From the NCBI GenBank assembly GCA_002381645.1, contig DFXE01000005.1:5729-12953 (forward strand): DNA of 7,225 bases, given 5' to 3'. The stretch's first letter is position 1. The number at the start of each line of letters is the position of its first letter. This document shows positions 1-4,828 of this stretch, in pieces. The DNA is from Bacteroidales bacterium UBA4116. GTDB taxonomy: Bacteria > Bacteroidota > Bacteroidia > Bacteroidales > Tannerellaceae. The notes under the pieces are model-generated. The model worked only from the letters and a program-made list of their open reading frames with translations, searched no databases and was not told the DNA's origin. A program made the position numbers and the translations under genes.

Positions 1-107
1 TTTCAATCCGCCTTCCTAATGTTACCGTTGCGTTTTGGTCAGTTGGGCGCCTTTTCCATACTATATGCCGTTACTTTTGTTAACGTCTCATACAGGTTGT
101 ATGTATT
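1..107 (-). pseudogene. Start of a further displaced rhs cassette (C), cut by the window edge
   Basis: On the minus strand from 107 the codons read NTYNLYET, followed by frameshifted similarity to LNKSDRKYAKGGQLVKTQR. The sequence then jumps to VTLGRRIE at bases 27-4 and continues into the Rhs core beyond the left edge. The junction from KTQR to VT-GRRIE matches that of cassette B at 2017-2109, and the length is the same within a few bases, although the scar sequences have diverged. By analogy, another tip and immunity gene should lie to the left of the window. Confidence 0.75.
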
Positions 108-113
108 CTAAGA

Positions 114-291
114 TTTACTTTGTACTCCTTTATTTTTAGTTGGTTGTTTGCCAAAGTAATATTTACTACTATCATTTAGACAGCCGGATGTGGATTACTT
201 TCTGTGAAGTAATGGAACTGATATGGTACAATTATCTAATTTCCTCATCTTACTACTTTAGCTAAATTGACAATGGGTATTATATTGCTTT
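114..291. other. AT-rich intergenic region after cassette B
   Basis: I see no supported gene here. Only very short minus-strand frames occur, none with recognisable content. A 7-bp inverted repeat (ATTACTT/AAGTAAT, 194-200 and 207-213) lacks a T-tract and is weak evidence for a terminator. Confidence 0.5.
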
Positions 292-1062
292 TTATCTAAC
301 TCCTAAAAGAAGATGTTTATTATAAAAAATTATTTGTATTTCGGGTAAATCTTCTTCTGATATACTCCAAAGCCAATTTTCTATTCCTATCTTTTCTATA
401 TTACCATATTTGTTTTTTTCAATCCATTCACATAAAACTAATCCATCGAATTTTTCTTCCATGTGATACTTTGATATGATATTCTGCTTATAAATATGTC
501 TGTACATATTTCTTTTTTTCAGAGTTTCTTCTATATTCTCTGGTTTCATTAATAACCACCAACTATGTTCATCTTCCTTGTAAAAGTTTTGGTTTAATTT
601 GACACCACCTAATGGATAATCATCATGTCTATCCTGGTAAAAGAGATAACCCCATTGGACTACTTTATTTTTTAATAAAATTTTCAGAAATCCTTTATAA
701 AAAGCAAGTATATTTTCTTCTCCATAACTGGAGTCAAAAAATAAAATTAATTGCTTAGTTGGCATATCATAATTACATCCATAATGATATGTCAATGGAA
801 TATTTTGTTTTTCCGCTGCAAAGATCGAAAAAGAATATAATTTCTCAACTGGAAATATTAGGTTTTCTTTTACTATTTTATAAAATGTTTTTAATGTTTT
901 TCTCTCAATTCTATTATAATTTATGTCATAAGATACCGATTTTAAAGGGTAACCACTATCTTCAAAATGTATCGTTACAACTTTTAACCATGAAAGAATA
1001 TCATTTTCATATCCGTCTAAAGCAAATCCTATTCGTAAATTTGTTAATTGATTATTATGCAT
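292..1062 (-). CDS. Presumed immunity protein for the cassette B tip (256 aa, family not recognised)
   Basis: It starts at ATG 1060-1062, 11 bp after the stop of the REase-like tip, and is the last gene before the next cassette. It is large for an immunity protein and rich in aromatic residues. It shows no signal peptide or convincing membrane segment, so a cytoplasmic protein is likely. Visible features include YPLKSVSYDINYNRIERKT (about 38-56), QLILFFDSSYGEENILAFYKGFLK (about 104-127), VVQWGYLFYQDRHDDYPLGG, SWWLLM (about 168-173), and the ending LPEIQIIFYNKHLLLGVR. The length, tryptophans and pairing with a REase tip are compatible with Imm52-like proteins, but I cannot confirm this by eye. 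The immunity function is inferred from position. Base composition is far more AT-rich than the Rhs core, as expected for an exchanged tip-immunity pair. Confidence 0.78.
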   Translation of the reverse strand: MHNNQLTNLRIGFALDGYENDILSWLKVVTIHFEDSGYPLKSVSYDINYNRIERKTLKTFYKIVKENLIFPVEKLYSFSIFAAEKQNIPLTYHYGCNYDMPTKQLILFFDSSYGEENILAFYKGFLKILLKNKVVQWGYLFYQDRHDDYPLGGVKLNQNFYKEDEHSWWLLMKPENIEETLKKRNMYRHIYKQNIISKYHMEEKFDGLVLCEWIEKNKYGNIEKIGIENWLWSISEEDLPEIQIIFYNKHLLLGVR

Positions 1063-1073
1063 ATATTCTATAT

Positions 1074-1349
1074 TTAACTACATAAACTTTCGATTTTCTT
1101 TTTGCCCGATTCTGTAAGTTTACCTGTTATGGGATCGTAATCAATTTCGATTTCAAATACTTCATATCCACTAGAACCATTTACTTTATTTCTTCTTCTC
1201 AAGTCACCTAAATTATCCGATGCAGAAGCAACTTCTATGGATATGATTTTCCCGTTATTATCTATAGCAATTAAATCAGGACGTTTTCTGGAGATATCAG
1301 AATATTGACCTGTACTAGTATGATTCGCTGTATTCCACGATAAATCCAT
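1074..1349 (-). CDS. C-terminal part of the cassette B REase-like toxin tip, separated by frameshift
   Basis: The frame of 91 codons from ATG 1347-1349 actually continues upstream to about 1391 (AGELVNSGKFKEVY) and is the second half of the preceding tip. The visible core is SWNTANHTSTG, then RKRPDLIAI and KIISIEVASASDN. This resembles a PD-(D/E)xK-type arrangement, with Asp in RPD and Glu in IEVAS but Ala in place of the usual Lys. I judge it a REase-fold nuclease tip on the pattern of known Rhs toxin ends. An AAGGAGG sequence at 1355-1361 lies 5 nt before the ATG, so independent initiation is conceivable. However, those bases also encode KEV of the toxin and are probably fortuitous. It ends in ESLCS, and the presumed immunity gene starts 11 bp later. 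Confidence 0.7.
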   Translation of the reverse strand: MDLSWNTANHTSTGQYSDISRKRPDLIAIDNNGKIISIEVASASDNLGDLRRRNKVNGSSGYEVFEIEIDYDPITGKLTESGKKKIESLCS

Positions 1350-1381
1350 ATAAACCTCCTTAAATTTCCCTGAATTTACTA

Positions 1382-1413
1382 ATTCACCTGCAATATTCTC
1401 ATTGCAGGTGAAT
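1382..1413. repeat. Perfect 13-bp palindrome at the toxin frame break
   Basis: Arms 1382-1394 (ATTCACCTGCAAT) and 1401-1413 (ATTGCAGGTGAAT) are exact inverted repeats around the 6-nt spacer 1395-1400. The base where the reading frame breaks, 1391, is in one arm. A single extra base restoring the frame (for example TTG-GCA or TTA-GCA) would make the repeat imperfect. There is no T-tract, so it does not look like a terminator. Confidence 0.85.
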
Positions 1414-1564
1414 GTCCTGGTCCTGTAACTTGTCCTTTACCATAAACAGTTGTTGTTGATGTGCTATTTACCGTTGTCGAAGGAGTAGCTTTTTTTAGAC
1501 CTAATAAATCGATCCATCCATTTGTATCCTGAACATAAGAATAGAACCCAAGACCCCCCTTCAG

Positions 1565-2016
1565 CCCAATCGGATCCTGTGAGATATAAATCCCTTCCTC
1601 GGGGGAGTAGTAGCGGAACCGGTTATAGTAAAGTCCCGTCTCGGCATCCTCATACTGTCCCTGGTAACGGAACGGGCAATCGGTTTTGTACTGTCCTTCG
1701 TAGTTCCGGACTTTTCCGAAGCTGTTCAGTTCGCAATCCCATGACTTTTTTCCTTCGCTGTCATACATCGCCTCCGGTGTACCCATGTAGTTGGAAACAA
1801 TGGATAATTTCCTGCTATCGGTAAGCTTTGCCGCTGGCACGAAGGTTCCTTCCTCAAATAACCATGTGGTTACGGCCTGCTTTTCAATCTTTAGAAAACT
1901 TCCCTGTTCAGGCTCGTATTCCTGGGAGTGAATTTCTTTCCATTCATGCAAGGGTACATTTCCGTCCCAAACCCATTTGGTAACCGTACGGTTGAAACGC
2001 TTTTCAATCCGCCTGC
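1565..2016 (-). repeat. Rhs core repeat, short copy in displaced cassette B
   Basis: This aligns to 3081-3532 and 5299-5750. About 1740-2011 appears identical in all three copies. Scattered, mostly silent substitutions are confined to the part nearest the tip (1565-1740). The copy stops abruptly at the GRRIE codons, where the decayed scar begins. Confidence 0.9.
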
Positions 2017-2109
2017 CGAATGTCACCGTTGCGTTTTGCCCAGTTGGTTGCCTTTTTAATACCTGCGGTCGCTTTTGTTCAGTGTTTCGTACAGATTAAC
2101 TGTATTATC
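2017..2109 (-). pseudogene. Decayed Rhs core scar at the 5' edge of displaced cassette B
   Basis: On the minus strand from 2109 the codons read DNTVNLYETLNKSDRRY then TAA, matching main-gene DNTGNLYETLNKSDRKY. Decayed similarity continues to KTQR near 2027. The sequence then jumps to VTF-GRRIEKRF, omitting the main-gene stretch from RWEYRYDD to FTYDAL. Upstream of 2109 I see no rhs similarity. The frame is closed by the TAA and the deletion, so this is a remnant. Its divergence contrasts with the near-perfect core immediately downstream. Confidence 0.75.
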
Positions 2110-2137
2110 AATTGTCTTTTACGAAATTTAAAAGTGT

Positions 2138-2179
2138 AATAATAATAAAGACGATTCAAGAATCGTCTTTATTATTATT
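2138..2179 (-). terminator. Strong hairpin terminator after cassette A
   Basis: Arms 2138-2157 and 2160-2179 form a perfect 20-base inverted repeat (AAAGACGATTC at its centre), so the practical loop is about 6 nt. On the minus strand the stem ends in TTATTATTATT, followed by ACACTTTT. It lies about 75 bp downstream of the 115-aa immunity gene. The flanks are A-rich on one side and T-rich on the other, so it could also work on the plus strand. Confidence 0.8.
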
Positions 2180-2255
2180 CTAATTCATTTCGCAATCGTT
2201 TTCAGGTCTCCTATAAATCATGCGTTCATCTGATATATTACCGATAGCCACAGCT

Positions 2256-2603
2256 TTAATCCAGAAAATCATCATTTTCTAAATAATAATTTATAGCTTC
2301 AGCAAAAATAGAAGTTTGTTCTAATGTTAAGTTAGGATTATGTTCTATTTTATTATCAATAATATCCTTAAAAATCTGAACATCTAAAAAACGCCTTACA
2401 TCAAATTTAGCTAATGAAATTGGAATTCTTGCTCCATTTTCATCTTCTTCAAAGTCTTGTTCTAATGCTTCTTTGCTGGAGATAACCCAGTATTCGGCAT
2501 TTATAATATCATTCATTTTTGATTTTTGAATAAAAACTCTTCCTGAAGGAGGATAACTATTTTTATCCTTAATCAGTTCAGATAAATTTCTGTAATGTTC
2601 CAT
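2256..2603 (-). CDS. Presumed immunity protein for the HNH tip (115 aa, possibly DUF7716-like)
   Basis: This small acidic protein starts 27 bp after the HNH toxin stop. Visible features are an N-terminal MEHYRNLSELIKDK, a central EYWVISSKEALEQDFEEDEN, then FDVRRFLDVQIFKDIIDNKI and the ending AINYYLENDDFLD. The acidic middle, the F/L-rich helix followed by DII-N and the YYL-NDDF end recall small DUF7716-type proteins in toxin-immunity contexts. That assignment is from memory and tentative. Its role as inhibitor of the HNH nuclease is inferred from position; acidic inhibitors are typical for HNH toxins. The gene sits in an AT-rich region unlike the core. After the stop, an alternative frame stays open for about 24 more codons, so a C-terminal frameshift is possible but unproven. 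A strong hairpin terminator follows about 75 bp downstream. Confidence 0.8.
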   Translation of the reverse strand: MEHYRNLSELIKDKNSYPPSGRVFIQKSKMNDIINAEYWVISSKEALEQDFEEDENGARIPISLAKFDVRRFLDVQIFKDIIDNKIEHNPNLTLEQTSIFAEAINYYLENDDFLD

Positions 2604-2630
2604 AATTATTTTTTTTATAAATTAAAACTA

Positions 2631-3959
2631 TTATCGACATAGACTGCCTCCACCCCATTTTTTACGTCCTCCTGATCCGTCTGGATGATATATTTTTTTA
2701 TACGTTTTATGATCTACTCTATCTACTAACTCTAATTTTCCCGGAGTATTTGAATGATGCCACGTAGTACCTGGAGGAGGATCAGTTGAATATGCTCCTT
2801 TTGGACCTGGTTTAACGTGGTCAACAATTCCTGGATATTTAGACTCCATTGTTGCGGCGAAAGATGGATCACTCTCAAATTTTTGATGCAAAGACTCATT
2901 GGCTTTTGCAAAATGGTAATCATCACTCATCTTGTATTCAGCTGAATTTAATGTATGTGAATGAAGAACATCATAAACTCCTAAATCTCTTACTCCTTCT
3001 CCGTTATATAGTCCAAGATCATCTACTTGCCTTGCGGGGTTAATAACATAAGCATAAAAATTGAAACAATTGCTTAATAACCCAATCGGATCCTGTGAGA
3101 TATAAATCCCTTCCTCGGGGGAGTAGTAGCGGAACCGGTTATAGTAGAGTCCCGTTTCGGCATCTTCGTACTGTCCCTGGTAACGGAAGGGGCAATCGGT
3201 TTTATACTGTCCTTCGTAGTTCCGGACTTTTCCGAAGCTGTTCAGTTCGCAACCCCATGACTTTTTTCCTTCGCTGTCATACATCGCCTCCGGTGTACCC
3301 ATGTAGTTGGAAACAATGGATAATTTCCTGCTATCGGTAAGCTTTGCCGCTGGCACGAAGGTTCCTTCCTCAAATAACCATGTGGTTACGGCCTGCTTTT
3401 CAATCTTTAGAAAACTTCCCTGTTCAGGCTCGTATTCCTGGGAGTGAATTTCTTTCCATTCATGCAAGGGTACATTTCCGTCCCAAACCCATTTGGTAAC
3501 CGTACGGTTGAAACGCTTTTCAATCCGCCTTCCTAATGCATCGTATGTGAATGTAACCTCTGCGCTGTCGGGACGCTTTACTTTCTTAAGCATCCCTGCC
3601 GCGTTCCATTCGTAACGCCATGTCTGGCCCTTTTTGTCTTTCTTCCTGACAAGGTTGCCCAGGTCGTCGTACCTGTATTCCCACCGTTGTGTTTTGACCA
3701 GTTGTCCGCCTTTGGCGTACTTTCGGTCACTTTTGTTCAACGTCTCATAGAGGTTGCCGGTATTGTCTGGCACACGTATGTCCGTGCTTCCGTCGGCATA
3801 GTGCGTACGGGTAAGGTAACCGCGTTTATCATATTCGAAATGACGCTCGCTGCCATTGTCGTTAACCCATAAGAGCCGGTCATTCTTTCCCCAAAGGTAT
3901 TCTTTTTTATCAATTCCTGTAATGTTTTTGAGTATTTCCTGTCCTGTTACCCTTCCCAT
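2631..3959 (-). CDS. Displaced Rhs core fragment fused to a WHH-type HNH nuclease tip (cassette A)
   Basis: This open frame of 442 codons starts at an internal Met (MGRVTGQEIL) that is an ordinary residue in the main gene, so the start may not be used. Residues 1-294 are YD repeats and Rhs core, almost identical to the main gene, ending in YISQDPIGL. The 148-residue tip is unrelated to the main tip after a short linker (NFYAYVINPARQVDDLGL). It carries the signature of the HNH/EndoVII nuclease superfamily with a WHH motif: TTWHH at 399-402, KLELVD at 408-413, His417, HPDGSGG at 425-431 and WGGG at 435-438. By family knowledge these His residues and the glycine-rich end form a metal-dependent nuclease site acting on DNA or tRNA. 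The upstream rhs part is broken, so the tip is probably silent unless recombined behind a full-length gene. A presumed immunity gene starts 27 bp downstream. Confidence 0.85.
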   Translation of the reverse strand: MGRVTGQEILKNITGIDKKEYLWGKNDRLLWVNDNGSERHFEYDKRGYLTRTHYADGSTDIRVPDNTGNLYETLNKSDRKYAKGGQLVKTQRWEYRYDDLGNLVRKKDKKGQTWRYEWNAAGMLKKVKRPDSAEVTFTYDALGRRIEKRFNRTVTKWVWDGNVPLHEWKEIHSQEYEPEQGSFLKIEKQAVTTWLFEEGTFVPAAKLTDSRKLSIVSNYMGTPEAMYDSEGKKSWGCELNSFGKVRNYEGQYKTDCPFRYQGQYEDAETGLYYNRFRYYSPEEGIYISQDPIGLLSNCFNFYAYVINPARQVDDLGLYNGEGVRDLGVYDVLHSHTLNSAEYKMSDDYHFAKANESLHQKFESDPSFAATMESKYPGIVDHVKPGPKGAYSTDPPPGTTWHHSNTPGKLELVDRVDHKTYKKIYHPDGSGGRKKWGGGSLCR

Positions 3960-4047
3960 GTATCATAGGATACCCGCCTTCGGATGCTGCCTGGCATTAC
4001 GCGTTCGATCTCTAAGCCGGTGTTATCGTGCCTGATGCTTGCCTGCC
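3081..4047 (-). repeat. Rhs core repeat, copy in displaced cassette A
   Basis: This aligns to 5299-6266 in the main gene. By eye, 3166-3913 (about 750 bp) shows no differences from the main copy. Substitutions appear between 3081 and 3165 next to the tip. They appear again from 3914 outwards (T for C at 3914, then several near 3942-3952, and a lost T near 3960). Confidence 0.9.
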
Positions 4048-4205
4048 TTGTCGTAGGTATAGTCAACGAGGTTACCATCGGGAAGGTACAGCTGTGTGAT
4101 ACGGTCTGCGGCATCGTATTTTTACCGCGTTTCTGCTCCTTTGGCATTTGTGTACACCAACGTATTGCCGTGATAATCTTTTGACCATTCCTGATGTTCT
4201 TCTAA
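3960..4205 (-). pseudogene. Broken 5' part of displaced rhs cassette A
   Basis: This is rhs sequence collinear with the main gene but with at least three lesions. The TAC codon of GAETRYKYDAA is TAA at 4122-4124. At 4039-4047 the sequence jumps from the copy of main-gene 6266 to that of 6848, a 590-bp loss between two 9-bp copies of TTGCCTGCC, which shifts the frame. Around 3960-3961 one T is missing relative to main 6179-6180, shifting the frame again just before MGRVTGQEIL. DNA similarity to the main gene is strong up to about 4172. Beyond this only protein-level resemblance remains (EEHQEWSKDYHGNT against DHTREQWERDNHGNT), fading near 4205. This segment cannot be translated into the downstream toxin, as expected for a silent cassette. 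Confidence 0.85.
4039..4047 (-). repeat. Deletion joint at a 9-bp direct repeat
   Basis: Cassette A holds a single TTGCCTGCC (plus strand) where the main gene has two copies 590 bp apart, at 6258-6266 and 6848-6856. The left flank matches the first copy and the right flank the second, which marks a slipped or recombinational deletion. Because 590 is not divisible by three, the frame was lost. Confidence 0.9.
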
Positions 4206-4471
4206 AAAAATGTCTTGTAAAGAGAGCTTTTGTTATGGAGTAAAAATAACGAATTCAAACTAAGACAGAAAAATAATATTTCATTTATCTAGTTTTGTGG
4301 GAATAACTGAAAAATATAGTATTTTTCCCATTTGAGTAAATTTCAATAATAATTTTAAAAAGAAATTATCGATTGAAAGGGTGGAATATAATTAAAACAA
4401 ATACACAGGATGTTTTTTAATTACCCTGCGTATTGTTTAATAATTATGAGAACATATTCAAATCCGATATA
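4206..4471. other. AT-rich intergenic region between the main locus and displaced cassette A
   Basis: Apart from the terminator-like hairpin at 4390-4434, I see no credible coding frame, RNA gene or mobile-element end. A short AT inverted repeat (AAAAATA-TAG-TATTTTT, 4310-4326) is present but too weak to interpret. No Bacteroides-type promoter (TAnnTTTG with an upstream TTTG) stands out on the minus strand. Cassette A therefore appears to lack its own promoter here. Confidence 0.6.
4390..4434 (-). terminator. Probable intrinsic terminator after the main immunity gene
   Basis: On the minus strand, arms 4434-4425 and 4409-4400 (AATACGCAGG and CCTGTGTATT) pair over 10 bp with one G-T wobble. 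They enclose a 15-nt AT-rich loop. A T-rich tail (TTGTTTTAAT) follows at 4399-4390. It lies about 38 bp past the stop of the 118-aa gene, where an end of the rhs-immunity transcript is expected. The stem is modest and AT-rich, so termination strength is uncertain. Confidence 0.5.
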
Positions 4472-4828
4472 TTAATTAACATTATTCATATCTTTAAGCT
4501 TTTTCTCTAAAAAAAGAGTATCTCTTATTACCTTCTCAGGATCTTTACTTCTGTCTATTTTTTTTACCCAAGGAATTATTCCAAACCTATAGAAATTCCT
4601 GCCTTCATCAGTTAAATCACTAGCCATTAATTTAGACTCATCATCAACAATTTGTCCTTCTTCCAAAACAGTTCTCGTTGTCATTTTTTTTTCTTGAAGA
4701 AATTTAATCATTATTTCAAAACGAAGATATTGTAGTTCAATATATTCTTGAGTTAATGGGGGGGTTGATTTCATCTTCGTAATCCATCCAACTTTAGTTA
4801 ATGTTCTATCTTTATTTTCCATATACAT
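4472..4828 (-). CDS. Presumed immunity protein for the main Rhs tip (118 aa, family not recognised)
   Basis: The start ATG (4826-4828) shares one base with the stop of the rhs gene (TAATG on the minus strand), which suggests translational coupling. A second Met two codons later (MENKDRT) is an alternative start. The protein is small, soluble-looking and charged, with no signal peptide or membrane segment. It contains a helical stretch around residues 28-46 (EYIELQYLRFEIMIKFLQ), then DLTDEGRNFYRFGIIPWVKK and a lysine-rich end. I do not recognise a named family. The immunity role rests on position, since a small gene directly after a polymorphic toxin tip is normally its cognate inhibitor, probably binding and blocking the REase-like tip in the cytoplasm. 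Codons 22-24 contain a C7 run, unusual in this AT-rich gene. A terminator-like hairpin follows about 38 bp after the stop. Confidence 0.8.
   Translation of the reverse strand: MYMENKDRTLTKVGWITKMKSTPPLTQEYIELQYLRFEIMIKFLQEKKMTTRTVLEEGQIVDDESKLMASDLTDEGRNFYRFGIIPWVKKIDRSKDPEKVIRDTLFLEKKLKDMNNVN

Larger units (their letters stand above)
1379..2026 (-). pseudogene. Displaced Rhs core and N-terminal half of a REase-like toxin tip, frameshifted (cassette B)
   Basis: The 216-codon frame has no credible start; its first codon is the GTG inside the VTFGRRIEKRF junction. Residues 1-155 are the Rhs core ending in YISQDPIGL, nearly identical to the main gene apart from substitutions such as SWDCELN for SWGCELN. 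The tip starts with a linker close to the main one (GFYSYVQDTNGWIDLLGL), then a Thr/Ser-rich stretch and GQVTGPGHSPAMRIL, and ends prematurely at QVN-stop. Moving back one base at 1391 gives MRIL-AGELVNSGKFKEVY, which runs without a stop into the 1074-1349 frame. One base has therefore probably been lost, and the intact tip would be 162 residues. The break lies in a perfect palindrome. In its present state the toxin would be truncated and probably inactive. Confidence 0.85.

Noticed and set aside
194..213. ATTACTT/AAGTAAT inverted repeat as terminator of the 256-aa gene
   Set aside because: The stem is only 7 bp, AT-rich, and has no following T-tract on the minus strand.
759..1085. Plus-strand open frame of 108 codons
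   Set aside because: It is antisense to the 256-aa gene and the end of the toxin tip, with low-complexity Phe/Leu/Tyr composition typical of an AT-rich shadow frame and no recognisable domain.
1355..1361. AAGGAGG before ATG 1347-1349 as a real ribosome binding site
   Set aside because: The same bases encode Lys-Glu-Val in the continuous toxin frame, and Bacteroidales make little use of such sites, so it is probably fortuitous. The weak possibility is noted with the gene.
1522..1824. Plus-strand open frame, repeated at 3095-3340 and 5223-5558
   Set aside because: It recurs only because the Rhs core is repeated. It is the antisense of the core, and the minus-strand protein has clear Rhs motifs.
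3687..3872. Plus-strand 61-codon frame, identical at 5905-6090
   Set aside because: Antisense shadow of the YD repeats; the identity reflects DNA repeat identity, not protein conservation.
3947..4147. A separate 66-aa minus-strand gene
   Set aside because: Its first half is rhs sequence read out of frame across the 590-bp deletion joint, and its second half is normal YD-repeat sequence (ASIRHDNTGLEIERV) up to the 1-nt deletion. It is part of the broken cassette.
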